Assembly: GCF_002222635.1 (NCBI RefSeq)
Contig: NZ_CP022419.1
Coordinates: 62,001 to 126,000, forward strand
Length of the DNA: 64,000 nucleotides
Source: Pseudosulfitobacter pseudonitzschiae
Lineage (GTDB): Bacteria; Pseudomonadota; Alphaproteobacteria; Rhodobacterales; Rhodobacteraceae
Reading direction: 5' to 3'
The notes under the pieces are model-generated. The model was not told where the DNA came from, did no database searches, and was given only the letters and a program-made list of their open reading frames with translations. Of the stretch, positions 7,661 through 17,155 are shown one piece after another; the first letter of the stretch is position 1, and each line of letters begins with the position of its first letter. The position numbers and the translations under genes are program-made.

Positions 7661-9598
7661 ATGTTTGATCCCGCCGATGATATCCGTAAAAACAGCAATC
7701 TTGCCGGTTTTCTGACCCATAGTGGCACGGATACATACGAAGACCTGCTTGAACGGTCCAACGCCGACCCCGATTGGTTTTGGTCTAAGATTATTGATCT
7801 TGCCGGTATCCGGTTCTCGCATCCCTTTCATACACTGCGTGACTTCACCGGCGGCCCCGAGAATATCCGCTGGGCCACCGGTGCCACGCTCAACCTGACG
7901 CAAACATGTCTCGACGCGCGAATTGACCTTGGACTTGGCGGCAAGACCGCTATTGACTGGGTGGCAGAAGACGGGACCACCCGCAGCTGGACCTACAACG
8001 ATCTGGCCGAGCAGAGCGCCCGTGTCGCCGGCGCTCTGGCCGCCCGGGGCATCGGCGCGGGCGATGCGGTTGGCATCTATATGCCGATGATCCCTGAAAT
8101 TGCGGCCGCGTTTCTGGGCATTGCCCGGTTGGGAGCCATCGCTGTGCCGTTGTTTTCCGGTTTCTCCGCTCCCGCAATCACCGCACGGCTGAACGACAGC
8201 AACGCCCGGGCTGTGCTGACAGTTGATGCGTCACCGCGCCGGGGCAAACCGGTGGCGATGGAGCGGACACTGGTCAGTGCGATAGACGATCTTCCGTTGG
8301 TGCAAACGGTCATCAGCCTGCGCCGATTCGGGGGAACATCCGCCGATCCGGCCCGCGATCTGGACTGGCATGACACTATCGCAGCGGCCGATCCGACCTT
8401 CCCCGCCGCTCCCGTAGACGCCGCAGGTCCCTTGATGATCGCCTATACTTCGGGCACAACCGGCCGGCCCAAAGGTGTGGTACACACGCATCTGGGAGTT
8501 CAGGCCAAAGCAACGACTGACTTCCTTCTGTGTCTCGACCTTCAGCGCGATGACCGGCATCTGTGGATGACGGATATGGGCTGGGTCATGGGGCCGCTGA
8601 CCCTGATTTCGGTTCTTCTGGCCGGTGCCACGCTGGTGCTTGCCGAAGGTGCCCCGTCAACGCCAGACGACCCGTTTCGCTTGCTGCGCGTTGCCGCCGA
8701 AACGAAGGTGACCCACATGGGCGTGGCGCCCACGCTGGTGCGTCAGTTTATGGTACAGGACCCTGCCCCGTTGGCCGGATACGATCTGTCGCCACTGCGC
8801 ATCGTCGGATCAACCGGAGAGCCCTGGACCGACGATGCCTGGCTATGGCAACTGGCGCATATATGCCGCCATCGCGCAGCCCCGCTGAATATTTCCGGCG
8901 GCACCGAACTGTTTGGCGCGATCCTGACCTCAACGGTGTTGCACCGGCTATCGCCGGGCGGGTTCTCGACGCAAGCGTTGGGGGTTGGCGCCAAGGTTCT
9001 GCGCCCGGATGGGTCAGAGGCTGATTTGGGCGAGGTCGGTGAGTTGGTGGTGGCCCAACCACCCATGGGGCTGACGCCGACAATCTGGCAGGACAAGGCG
9101 CGGTATCTGGAAACCTACTGGTCCACCTTCCCCGGCGTCTGGTGCCACGGCGACTGGGTGCGTCATGATGCTGATGGCACATGGTATATTCTGGGCCGAT
9201 CCGACGACACTCTGAACATCGCCGGCAAACGCATCGGTCCGCCCGAGATCGAGGCGGCCATGACCCTGACCGGCAAAGTCATCGACGCCGCCGCCATCGC
9301 TGCGCCAGATGCGTTGAAAGGTGTCGCCGTTGTCGTTGTCTGCGTCGCAGCCCCCGGCGTGACCCCCGACGCGGCATTGGTCGACTTTCTAAAAGACGCA
9401 GTGGGCACAGCGGTCTCAAAACCGTTCCGCCCGCGCGAAATTCATTTCGTCGAAGCCCTGCCAAAGACCCGGACGATGAAAACCATGCGCCGCATCGTGC
9501 GGGCAGCATTTCTGGGCGAGGATCCGGGCGATCTGTCGTCCGTGCAGAACCCGGAAACCATCGCCCCAATCGAAGCATTGCAAGGAAAACAGACATGA
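7661..9598 (+). CDS. AMP-forming acyl-CoA synthetase (acetyl-CoA synthetase-like)
   Basis: 645-residue ANL-superfamily ligase of the acetyl/propionyl-CoA synthetase branch; it forms acyl-AMP, then acyl-CoA. An N-terminal cap (about 30-80, DPDWFWSKIIDLAG) is followed by the adenylation domain with YTSGTTGRPKGV near 263-274 and the hinge region (GDWVRHDADGTWYILGRSDD). The C-terminal lid contains KTRTMKTMRR, in the place of the catalytic and acetylatable lysine. The ATG at 7661 has AAGG upstream and sits just after a terminator hairpin, so it either depends on read-through from badH or has a promoter overlapping that hairpin. Its stop overlaps the next start as ATGA. The substrate is not predictable. 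Confidence 0.92.
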   Translation: MFDPADDIRKNSNLAGFLTHSGTDTYEDLLERSNADPDWFWSKIIDLAGIRFSHPFHTLRDFTGGPENIRWATGATLNLTQTCLDARIDLGLGGKTAIDWVAEDGTTRSWTYNDLAEQSARVAGALAARGIGAGDAVGIYMPMIPEIAAAFLGIARLGAIAVPLFSGFSAPAITARLNDSNARAVLTVDASPRRGKPVAMERTLVSAIDDLPLVQTVISLRRFGGTSADPARDLDWHDTIAAADPTFPAAPVDAAGPLMIAYTSGTTGRPKGVVHTHLGVQAKATTDFLLCLDLQRDDRHLWMTDMGWVMGPLTLISVLLAGATLVLAEGAPSTPDDPFRLLRVAAETKVTHMGVAPTLVRQFMVQDPAPLAGYDLSPLRIVGSTGEPWTDDAWLWQLAHICRHRAAPLNISGGTELFGAILTSTVLHRLSPGGFSTQALGVGAKVLRPDGSEADLGEVGELVVAQPPMGLTPTIWQDKARYLETYWSTFPGVWCHGDWVRHDADGTWYILGRSDDTLNIAGKRIGPPEIEAAMTLTGKVIDAAAIAAPDALKGVAVVVVCVAAPGVTPDAALVDFLKDAVGTAVSKPFRPREIHFVEALPKTRTMKTMRRIVRAAFLGEDPGDLSSVQNPETIAPIEALQGKQT

Positions 9599-10449
9599 TC
9601 GTTATTTTCGGTGCCACTGGCACGATTGGCACACACCTTATTTCTTCGCTTTCGGACAAAGGCATCGCCCTGCGCGCCGTGACCAGCGATGCCTCGCGGA
9701 TTGCGGCGCTCAAGGCGCAGGGTTGCGAGGCCATGGTGGCTGATTTCGACGACCCTGCCGCGCTGGCGCGGGCCTGCAAGGGGGCGCAAAAGGCGTTCCT
9801 TGTCACGCCCGCACATCAGGAAATGGGGCGCTGGAAGGCCAATGTGGTCCACGCCACAGCAGACGCAGGTGTGCAGCATATGGTCATGTCGACCGGGCTC
9901 GGGGCCTCGCCCAAGGCCCGGCTGACCTTTGGCATCTGGCATTCGGCCAGCCAGGAGTTGCTGAAGGAAAGCGGCATGGGCTGGACGTTGATCCAACCGA
10001 CCTATTTCGTGCAGAATCTGCTGTGGCAGTCCGATAGCATCGCCAATGGAAACACTTACCTCGACGATGTGGGCGGACCCGTTTCCTGGGTCGATGCCCG
10101 CGACATCGCCGATGTGTCAACCGAAGCTTTGACCGGCGAGGGGCATCTTGGCAAAGCCTATGGGCTGACCGGCGACGAGGCACTGAGCGGCGACGATATT
10201 GCGGCGCTGCTGACGCAAACGCTTGGCCGCGACATCACTCGCCGCGCCGTTGGCCCCGACGAGGCGCGCGCCAATATGATAACATCCGGCATGGTCGCAG
10301 AGGTCGCCGATGCGATGATAGAACTGGCCGGACTTGCCCCGAAAGGATATCTGTCTGGCACCGAAACCACGGTGCAGGACGTTCTGGGCCGCCCTGCCCG
10401 CCGGTTCGCGGGTTTCATCACCGAGAACGCAGCCGCGTTTGGCCGGTGA
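9595..10449 (+). CDS. NmrA-like NAD(P)-binding protein (atypical SDR)
   Basis: 284-residue atypical SDR of the NmrA / quinone-oxidoreductase-2 type. The N-terminal dinucleotide fold starts at once with IFGATGTIGTHL (GxxGxxG), and MVMSTGLGASP and IQPTYFVQNLL are typical of the group. It has no YxxxK pair, so it may be a redox sensor or a reductase of quinone or enone type. The gene starts inside the upstream ligase stop (ATGA at 9595-9598) and is thus coupled to it; the longer frame from 9181 is not coding. It converges on the dienoyl-CoA reductase gene with only 18 bases between the stops. Confidence 0.82.
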   Translation: MIVIFGATGTIGTHLISSLSDKGIALRAVTSDASRIAALKAQGCEAMVADFDDPAALARACKGAQKAFLVTPAHQEMGRWKANVVHATADAGVQHMVMSTGLGASPKARLTFGIWHSASQELLKESGMGWTLIQPTYFVQNLLWQSDSIANGNTYLDDVGGPVSWVDARDIADVSTEALTGEGHLGKAYGLTGDEALSGDDIAALLTQTLGRDITRRAVGPDEARANMITSGMVAEVADAMIELAGLAPKGYLSGTETTVQDVLGRPARRFAGFITENAAAFGR

Positions 10450-10467
10450 ATTCATCAATCAGGCGGA

Positions 10468-12507
10468 TCAGAAGGTCTGCACCAGCCTGACCCCTTCGTC
10501 GATGGCGCGCAGCGCATCCAGCTCGGAGGCCTCTTTCGCGCCGCCAATCATGGTGGCAACAACGCCCTGATCCGTCAGCGCCTGATATAGCGCGCGCACC
10601 GGCTCCTGCCCGGTGCACAGAACAATCGTGTCGGCCTCGACGCTCATTGGCGCGCCATCCAGCGTGATGTGTAGTCCGGTATCGTCAATCCGGTCATAGC
10701 TGACACCGGTCAGCATCTTGACCCCGCGTTTGCGTAAGGCGTTGCGCAATATCCACCCCGTGGACACGCCCAAAGCCTTGCCCGGTTTACTGGGTTTGCG
10801 TTGCAGCACGGTCACTGCACGTGTGCCAGGAACCGGAGCCAGCGGATCGCCACTCAGCGCCCCGGGCCGGGTGAACTTTCCATCCACGCCCCAAACACTA
10901 AAGAACACGGCGCTTTGTTCTGTTTCGGCCGGTGCCGTGACCAAGAACTCTGCCACGTCAAAGCCGATACCGCCTGCACCCATCACCGCAACCCGCGCAC
11001 CCGCGCGGCGTTCGCCTGACAGGATCTGCGCATAAGTCGCCACCTTGGGATGGTCGATACCCGGCACATCCGGAAATCGCGGCGTCACACCAGTGGCGAT
11101 CACCACATGGTCAAAGCCGCCCAGATCCGTGGCTGAAGCAGCTGTGCCCAGTTTCACGACCACACCGTGTTTGTGCAATTGCGCCAGGAAATAGCGCAGC
11201 GTTTCGTCAAATTCGTCTTTGCCGGGGGCGGCGCGTGCCAGATTCAGTTGCCCACCCAATGTGTCGGCGGCCTCAAATAGGGTTACGTCGTGACCCAACC
11301 GTCCGGCCTCGGCCGCGCTGGCCAAGCCAGCCGCTCCGCCCCCGACCACGGCGATCTTTTTGGGCACGGTCGCCACATTGTCGTGGAATTCAGTTTCGCG
11401 CCCGGCGCGCGGGTTCACCAGACATCCTGCCACACGTTCCGAAAATATATAGTCAAGACAGGCCTGATTACAGGCGATGCAGGTGTTGATCTCATCCGTG
11501 CGCCCTTGTCGAGTCTTGCGGACGAAATGCGGGTCGGCGAGCATAGGGCGCGCCATCGAAATCAGATCCGCATCGCCGCTGGCGATAATGTCCTCGGCCA
11601 GTTCAGGCGTGTTGATCCGGTTCGAAGCCACGACGGGGATCGACACCGCGCGCTTCACATTCGCAGCTGCCTGACGCCACGCTCCGCGGGGCACAGGATA
11701 TGCGATGGTCGGCACGCGCGCCTCATGCCAGCCGATACCGGTGTTCAGCATATCGGCGCCTGCAGCCTCGACTTTCTGGGCCAGCAACGCGATTTCTTCG
11801 GCAGGGGCACCGTTTTCAATCAGATCCGCAGCAGAAATCCGGTAGATAATCATGAAATCCGGGCCGCAGTGATCGCGCACGGCGCGCACGACCTCTACCG
11901 GCAAGCGATGGCGGTTTTCGACACTGCCACCCCAGTCATCGGTGCGCTTGTTGGTATGGGGCACCGTAAATTCGTTCAGCAGATAGCCTTCGGATCCCAT
12001 CACCTCGACCCCGTCGAAACCGGCGGCCTGCGCATTGGCAGCGGCGGTGACAAAATTATTGATCGTGCGAACGATGTCTTCATGGGTAAGTTCACGGGGA
12101 ACAAATTTATTGATCGGGGAGCGGATCGGCGACGGTGCGACGCAGTTTTCGACCTTGGCGTACCGCCCCGCATGCAGAAGTTGGGCGCAGATCAGTGCGC
12201 CCTCTGTGTGGACCGCATCACAGATGGGCCGCAGCGTGGCAGTTTCGACGGCATCGTCCATACGGGGACCGCCTGGCTCCAGCAACCCCTCGCTATTTGG
12301 GGAGAACCCTCCAGTGATAACCAGCGCAACCTCGCCACGCGCGCGTTCGGCGTAAAACGCGGCCTGCCTGGTAATTGGATCGGGCCCGGATTCAAGCCGC
12401 GTGTGCATCGAGCCCATGATAACGCGGTTGCGCAATTCAAATGCCCCAACGCGAAGCGGCGACAGCAAATTATCGAATGCGCTCGTTCTCTTTTGGTTCT
12501 GATTCAT
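10468..12507 (-). CDS. fadH: 2,4-dienoyl-CoA reductase, FadH type (FMN / 4Fe-4S / FAD)
   Basis: 679-residue Old-Yellow-Enzyme-type reductase that reduces 2,4-dienoyl-CoA (or related enone) intermediates with NADPH. The N-terminal TIM barrel (about 15-340) binds FMN and substrate (HAGRYAKVEN, GYLLNEFTVPHTNKRTD, WGGSVENR). The cluster cysteines are in CIACNQACLD followed by AGCLVNPRAGRE. The FAD domain begins near 390 (IAVVGGGAAGLASAAEA) and an NAD(P)-binding motif follows (VAVMGAGGIGFDVAEF). It is divergent from the carboxylase operon, with operator copy 2 at 12539-12552 lying 31 bases before its ATG, so both sides are probably co-regulated. It suggests that the substrate or an intermediate carries pre-existing double bonds. 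Confidence 0.92.
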   Translation of the reverse strand: MNQNQKRTSAFDNLLSPLRVGAFELRNRVIMGSMHTRLESGPDPITRQAAFYAERARGEVALVITGGFSPNSEGLLEPGGPRMDDAVETATLRPICDAVHTEGALICAQLLHAGRYAKVENCVAPSPIRSPINKFVPRELTHEDIVRTINNFVTAAANAQAAGFDGVEVMGSEGYLLNEFTVPHTNKRTDDWGGSVENRHRLPVEVVRAVRDHCGPDFMIIYRISAADLIENGAPAEEIALLAQKVEAAGADMLNTGIGWHEARVPTIAYPVPRGAWRQAAANVKRAVSIPVVASNRINTPELAEDIIASGDADLISMARPMLADPHFVRKTRQGRTDEINTCIACNQACLDYIFSERVAGCLVNPRAGRETEFHDNVATVPKKIAVVGGGAAGLASAAEAGRLGHDVTLFEAADTLGGQLNLARAAPGKDEFDETLRYFLAQLHKHGVVVKLGTAASATDLGGFDHVVIATGVTPRFPDVPGIDHPKVATYAQILSGERRAGARVAVMGAGGIGFDVAEFLVTAPAETEQSAVFFSVWGVDGKFTRPGALSGDPLAPVPGTRAVTVLQRKPSKPGKALGVSTGWILRNALRKRGVKMLTGVSYDRIDDTGLHITLDGAPMSVEADTIVLCTGQEPVRALYQALTDQGVVATMIGGAKEASELDALRAIDEGVRLVQTF

Positions 12508-12538
12508 GGAGATCTCCCTTTACGGCTTGCCTCACTTT

Positions 12539-12552
12539 CTAACATTTGTTAG
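12539..12552. promoter_or_regulatory. Putative TetR operator, copy 2 (fadH / ACAD divergent promoter)
   Basis: CTAACATTTGTTAG is a perfect 6-2-6 palindrome between the dienoyl-CoA reductase (start 12507, minus) and the ACAD (start 12599, plus). The same 14 bases recur exactly at 44293-44306. Confidence 0.75.
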
Positions 12553-12598
12553 GTTTTATGAAAAGATAGAATCCGACACTCTGGGAGGAAATTTAGGA

Positions 12599-13780
12599 AT
12601 GCAGTTTCAGCCAACAGAAGATCAAAAAACCTTTCGCGATCTCGCCGCACGGTTTGCGCGTGATAAATTGGCCCCTGGCTATCAGAAACGGGCCTCGGGC
12701 CATACGTTTGATCGGGAACTGATCCGTGAAATGGGCGCGCTTGGCCTGATTGCCCCTGACCTGCCCGAGGAATATGGCGGGTTGGGCCTGGAGTCCGTCA
12801 CCGCCGGACTGATTGTCGAAGAGATCGCCTATGCTGATTTCAACGCCAGCTACATTCAGCTTCTTGGGTCTCTTATGGGCGGCATGGTCGCTAAGCATGC
12901 CTCGTCTGAAATCGCGGCGGAATGGGTGCCAAAAGTCATCTCGGGTGATGTGGTCATCGGGTTGGGTCTGACAGAACCGCGTGGAGGTTCGGATGCCGCC
13001 AACCTGCAGCTCAAGGCCGAAAAATTTGGCAACGGCTGGCGTCTGAGCGGTGAAAAAACCTCGATGAGCTTTGCCGATCAGGCCGATGCAGCCGTAGTTT
13101 TTGCCCGCACTAGCAACCCCGAGGGCGGATCTAGAGGCGTCAGTGCCTTCTTCGTAGACCTGACCGAAAAGGGCATCAGCCGTACCCATTTCGACGATAT
13201 CGGAACCAAACCTGTCGGGCGGGGATCGGTGTTTTTCGATGATGTATATGTGCCCGCCGAAAACATGATGGCCGAACAAGACCGCGCCTTTGGCTCGATC
13301 ATGGCCGGATTTGATTTCAGCCGTGCACTGATTGGACTGGAATGTCTGGGTGCGGCGCAGGCATCCGTTGATGAAACTTGGGCCTACGTGCAAGACCGCG
13401 AGGCTTTTGGCGCGCCGCTGGTACAGTATCAGGGCGTCAGCTTTCCGCTGACCGAAGCCGAAACCCAGCTGACGATGATGCGCCAGCTTTGCTATTATAC
13501 GCTGAATCTGCGGGACCAGAACCTGCCACACACATCCGAAGCCGCGATGTGCAAATGGTATCTTCCCAAGACTTGCTGCGAGATCATCCATCAATGCCTG
13601 ATCCTGCACGGGCATTATGGCTACACCACCGACCTGCCGCATCACCAGCGCTACAACGATGTGCTTGGCCTGCAGATCGGCGACGGCACCGCGCAGATCC
13701 AGAAACTGGTGATCGCGCGTGAAAAAGTCGGCCGGGTTGCGCTGCAATACGACAACAAATCCAAAGGGGCGGCGAAATGA
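12599..13780 (+). CDS. Acyl-CoA dehydrogenase, possible alicyclic (AliB-like) substrate
   Basis: 393-residue FAD-dependent ACAD starting MQFQPTEDQ after the RBS GGGAGGA; the in-frame ATG at 12506 is too far upstream and overlaps the divergent gene. It has the N-terminal helical domain (PEEYGGLGLE), the FAD/substrate loop (GLTEPRGGSDAAN) and C-terminal REAFGAPLVQYQG. Where medium-chain ACADs carry their catalytic Glu (YEGTSEIQ), this protein has GDGTAQIQ, an Asp. It is the first gene of a plus-strand operon running to 22672 and overlaps the crotonase as ATGA. The pairing of ACAD and crotonase, with badH nearby, recalls the cyclohexanecarboxylate genes, so an AliB-like role is possible but unproven. 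Confidence 0.9.
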   Translation: MQFQPTEDQKTFRDLAARFARDKLAPGYQKRASGHTFDRELIREMGALGLIAPDLPEEYGGLGLESVTAGLIVEEIAYADFNASYIQLLGSLMGGMVAKHASSEIAAEWVPKVISGDVVIGLGLTEPRGGSDAANLQLKAEKFGNGWRLSGEKTSMSFADQADAAVVFARTSNPEGGSRGVSAFFVDLTEKGISRTHFDDIGTKPVGRGSVFFDDVYVPAENMMAEQDRAFGSIMAGFDFSRALIGLECLGAAQASVDETWAYVQDREAFGAPLVQYQGVSFPLTEAETQLTMMRQLCYYTLNLRDQNLPHTSEAAMCKWYLPKTCCEIIHQCLILHGHYGYTTDLPHHQRYNDVLGLQIGDGTAQIQKLVIAREKVGRVALQYDNKSKGAAK

Positions 13781-14556
13781 GCACTCCGGTAACTGCTAGA
13801 ATCGAAGGAAATGTCGGCATCATCGAGTTGAGCCGTCCGGAAAAGTTCAACTGCCTGTCGTTGGAGGTGCACGAGGGCATCGCTGCCGCCCGCGCCGAAT
13901 TCGAGGCCAACCGCGAGGTACGCGCCATTTTGATTCGCGCACAGGGCAAGCATTTCTGCACCGGTGCCGATCTGACCGAGGTCAAGGAAAAGTTATACGA
14001 TCCAGTCGCGCTGGACCATTTCATCGGCTTTGGTATGGACAACCTGCGCAAGCTGGAGCAATGCCCCCTACCCGTCATCGTCGCGGTTCAAGGTTTGTGC
14101 CTTGCAGGTGGGATCGAATTGATGCTGGCGGCGGATGTCTGTTTTGCCGCTGAAACCGCCCAGTTCGGCGACCAGCACGCCCAGTTCGGGCTGATCCCCG
14201 GTTGGGGCGGCAGCCAGAGGCTGACCCGGTTGATGGGGCAACGCCGCGCATTGGACCTGATGTTTTCGGCTCGCTGGCTGGGGGCGGGTGACGCGAAAGA
14301 CGCGGGTCTGATCAACTACATCGTGCCGGACAGTGATCTGCACATAGCGGCGCAGGAATATTGCCAGACCATCGCAACCCGATCACGGCCCGGCATAGCC
14401 GAAATGAAACGGCTGGCGCGCGAAGGCGCAGACATGACGGTTGATCAGCAGATGCGACTGGAACGTGACGCTGCAGTGCGCGCCCTGCCTAGTGCGGATG
14501 TGGCCGAAGGTTTGGACGCCTTCGAAAGCCGCCGCACGCCTGATTTCAAACAATAG
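13777..14556 (+). CDS. Enoyl-CoA hydratase/isomerase (crotonase) with altered second catalytic acid
   Basis: 259-residue crotonase-fold enzyme. The first oxyanion region (GKHFCTGADL) and the second (GLCLAGGIELMLAAD) are present. The latter keeps the Glu that matches Glu144 of rat hydratase, but the Glu164 position is replaced: FGDQHAQFGLIPGWGG instead of FGxPExxxG. Plain hydration is therefore uncertain; isomerase or ring-hydrolase chemistry is possible. It is translationally coupled to the ACAD upstream (ATGA) and followed 16 bases later by a second ACAD, so it acts on the product of one of these. Confidence 0.88.
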   Translation: MSTPVTARIEGNVGIIELSRPEKFNCLSLEVHEGIAAARAEFEANREVRAILIRAQGKHFCTGADLTEVKEKLYDPVALDHFIGFGMDNLRKLEQCPLPVIVAVQGLCLAGGIELMLAADVCFAAETAQFGDQHAQFGLIPGWGGSQRLTRLMGQRRALDLMFSARWLGAGDAKDAGLINYIVPDSDLHIAAQEYCQTIATRSRPGIAEMKRLAREGADMTVDQQMRLERDAAVRALPSADVAEGLDAFESRRTPDFKQ

Positions 14557-14572
14557 ACCGGAGATCTGAACA

Positions 14573-15733
14573 ATGGATTTCAACCTGAACGACGAACAGC
14601 GCCAGATTTATGAATATGGTGGCCAGTTGGCGCAAAGTTACGACAATACCTATTGGCTGGAACACGCGCGCCGCCATGAGTTTCCCAAAGAGATGTTTCA
14701 ACAGATCGCCGATGACGGCTTTCTGGGCATCATGGTGCCCGAGGAATATGGTGGTGCCGGGCTGGGCATGACCGAAATGGCATTGTTCATGGAGGGCACA
14801 GCTAACCATGGCATCCCGCTGCTGATGATGGTGGTTGGGCCGACGATGTCGATGGCGCATCTGGCAACACACGGAACCGAATTCCACAAAAAAGAGCTGC
14901 TTCCAGCCGCTTGCAAGGGTGACATCCAGTTTTGTTTTGCAATCACCGAACCCGGTGCCGGATCGAACTCAATGAAAACCAAGACGATGGCTAAGCGCAA
15001 CGGCAACCGGTTTTCTCTGTCTGGCGAAAAGACCTTCATCACTGGCGCGGATGTGTCGGACTACTGCCTTGTTGTGGCGCGCACCACACCGCTCGATCAG
15101 GTGGCCCGCAAGACCGATGGCTTTACGCTATTTGCAGTCGATCTGAAGAAAAAGGGCGTCGACATGCAACGGGTACGCATTTCAATCCCGTTGCCCGAGG
15201 AACAGTGGACCCTGTTCTTTGACGATGTGGACCTTGGCCCCGAGGATGTGGTGGGTCACGTCGACGAGGGGTTCAATATCCTGTTTGATTCGCTCAACCC
15301 CGAACGGATCGTACTGGGTGCCTTGTGCTGTGGTATCGGTCGCTTTGCGCTCAACAAGGCAGTGACTTATGCCAGTGAACGCAACGTGTTCGACCAGCCG
15401 ATCGGCGCGCACCAAGGTGTGCAGCATCCGCTGGCCAAGGCCTATACCAATGTCGAAATGGCCAGCTTGATGACCCGGCGTGCGGCTTGGGAATTTGACC
15501 ACAAACTGCCCGCGGGGGAATCATCGAACATGGCGAAATACGCCGCCGCCGAGGCCGGGATCGAGGCGGTGGATGCCGCGTTGCAGGCGCATGGCGGGTC
15601 GGGTTTCACCGAAGACACCGGCATCTACGAGATGTATCCGATGATGCGCCTGTTGCGCACCGCCCCGGTGAACAGGGAATTGTGCCTTAGCTATATTGGC
15701 AACAAAGTCATGGGTTTGCCCCGGTCCTATTAA
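14573..15733 (+). CDS. Acyl-CoA dehydrogenase (helix-G glutamate type)
   Basis: 386-residue ACAD starting MDFNLNDEQRQIYEYG. It has PEEYGGAGLGMTEMA, the FAD/substrate segment CFAITEPGAGSNSM and NVFDQPIGAHQGVQHPLA. The C-terminal region (RTAPVNRELCLSYIG) lacks the Glu of YEGTxEIQ, but LNPERIVLG keeps the Glu used as catalytic base in isovaleryl-CoA and long-chain ACADs. That is the choice expected for branched or alpha-substituted substrates. It shares its C-terminal ending (GLPRSY) with the ACADs at 30069 and 60966. Third gene of the operon 12599-22672. Confidence 0.92.
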   Translation: MDFNLNDEQRQIYEYGGQLAQSYDNTYWLEHARRHEFPKEMFQQIADDGFLGIMVPEEYGGAGLGMTEMALFMEGTANHGIPLLMMVVGPTMSMAHLATHGTEFHKKELLPAACKGDIQFCFAITEPGAGSNSMKTKTMAKRNGNRFSLSGEKTFITGADVSDYCLVVARTTPLDQVARKTDGFTLFAVDLKKKGVDMQRVRISIPLPEEQWTLFFDDVDLGPEDVVGHVDEGFNILFDSLNPERIVLGALCCGIGRFALNKAVTYASERNVFDQPIGAHQGVQHPLAKAYTNVEMASLMTRRAAWEFDHKLPAGESSNMAKYAAAEAGIEAVDAALQAHGGSGFTEDTGIYEMYPMMRLLRTAPVNRELCLSYIGNKVMGLPRSY

Positions 15734-15763
15734 GCCGGGCAAATGTGAATGGAGGGCGATGAT

Positions 15764-17155
15764 ATGAAATTCGCAATGCAGTACCGCCGCGCGGATGCGT
15801 TGGAAAAGGCAAATGCCGAATGCTGGCATGACATCGAAATGGCTCCGCCGAACGCGGTGCGCCGCGTCCAGGAGGAAAACCTGATCGCGCAGATGGCTTA
15901 TCTGAAAGAGAACTCCGATTTTTACCGCGATATTCTAGCTCAGGCGGGCGTCGCATTTGACGATATTCGCACCATCGAAGACCTGCAAAAGCTGCCCTAT
16001 ACGTTCAAGACCGACATCCGCGAAAGCCTTGCGTCGCGAAAGCCTTTTGGCCGACATCTGGCGGCAGACCCAAAAGACGTCATCCAGATGCAGGCGTCGT
16101 CCGGCACTACCGGCAGCCCGTCGTATGTGGCATTGACTGAAACAGATGTCGAAGTCTGGAACGAAATGTCGGCGCGGTGTTTCTTTGCCAACGGCATCCG
16201 CCCCGGTGACCTGGTGTTGCACGGGTTTTCGCTGGCCAAAGGCTTTGTCGGCGGTATTCCGGTGATGCAGGCGCTGCAATACATGGGTGCTGTTGATGTG
16301 CCGATCGGCGCTGATGGCGGGGCGGACCGGCTGTTGCGGGCCTGCGCCGACACCCGCCCGCGCTGTATCGTCGGGGCGCCGAACTTTGTGTTGCATCTTG
16401 GCGAAAAGGCCGAGGAAATTCTTGGGGTCAAAGCCTCGGAGCTGGGCGTCGAACGCATTATTGTCGGCGGCGAGCCGGGCGGCGGCATTCCTGCCATTCG
16501 CAACCGTATTGAGGAACTCTGGGGTGCCAAATGTTGCGAAATGCTGGGCGGCACCGATCTGGGCGTGGCCTATTGGGCAGAATGCGACGATCAATCCGGC
16601 ATGCATATGGTCAGCATGGATCACATCATTACCGAACTTCTGGACTCGGATACCGGCGAAATCATCCCCTTTGACGAGGGCGCAAAAGGCGAGATGATCT
16701 ATACTGCCATCACCCGTCAAGCCAGCCCTGTATTGCGCTTTCGGTCGGGGGACTTCATCGAAGTTCTGGGCACTTCCTGTTCGTGCGGTCGAACTGGGCC
16801 AAAAATCCGCTGTGTTGGGCGCACTGACGACATGTTGATCGTGCGCGGCGCGAATGTGTTTCCGTCCGCAATTCACAGCATCATCAATGACATGATGCCC
16901 GACACCAACGGGATTATGCGCGTGGTGGCCGATTTTGACGGCCACACCACTCAGGGTGCCCTGAAAGTGATCGTGGAGCGCGGTCCGGACAGATCGCCCC
17001 AGGACGATCCCGACCTGAAATCAACCATCGAAACCCGGCTACGAGAAGCGTTGGTTTTCAAAGCGGATGTCACAATCGTCGCAGCCAACACGTTTGAAAA
17101 GCCGGGTGCCGCCAAAGTTGCACTTACTCTCAGTGAATTTCCGGAGTTGCCATGA
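15764..17155 (+). CDS. Phenylacetate-CoA ligase-like AMP-forming ligase (PaaK family)
   Basis: 463-residue ANL-superfamily ligase close to phenylacetate-CoA ligase. The P-loop SSGTTGSPS is intact (112-120). Further markers are GGEPGGGIPAIR, the adenine-site loop EMLGGTDLGV, the hinge segment RFRSGDFIEV and TDDMLIVRGANVFPSAI, which is highly typical of PaaK. Start ATG 15764 is preceded by GGAGG at 8 bases; the ATG at 15749 overlaps that RBS and is rejected. PaaK-family ligases activate aryl- or cycloalkyl-acetic acids, in line with an alicyclic acid substrate (inference). Its stop overlaps the carboxylase start as ATGA. Confidence 0.9.
   Translation: MKFAMQYRRADALEKANAECWHDIEMAPPNAVRRVQEENLIAQMAYLKENSDFYRDILAQAGVAFDDIRTIEDLQKLPYTFKTDIRESLASRKPFGRHLAADPKDVIQMQASSGTTGSPSYVALTETDVEVWNEMSARCFFANGIRPGDLVLHGFSLAKGFVGGIPVMQALQYMGAVDVPIGADGGADRLLRACADTRPRCIVGAPNFVLHLGEKAEEILGVKASELGVERIIVGGEPGGGIPAIRNRIEELWGAKCCEMLGGTDLGVAYWAECDDQSGMHMVSMDHIITELLDSDTGEIIPFDEGAKGEMIYTAITRQASPVLRFRSGDFIEVLGTSCSCGRTGPKIRCVGRTDDMLIVRGANVFPSAIHSIINDMMPDTNGIMRVVADFDGHTTQGALKVIVERGPDRSPQDDPDLKSTIETRLREALVFKADVTIVAANTFEKPGAAKVALTLSEFPELP

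Noticed and set aside
11290-12552. 420-codon plus-strand open frame opposite fadH
   Set aside because: The minus strand encodes a clear 2,4-dienoyl-CoA reductase with cluster cysteines and two dinucleotide motifs; the antisense frame shows no recognisable motifs.
12593-13747. 384-codon minus-strand frame opposite the first ACAD
   Set aside because: Shadow of a strong ACAD; codon bias of GC-rich genes keeps the antisense frame open.
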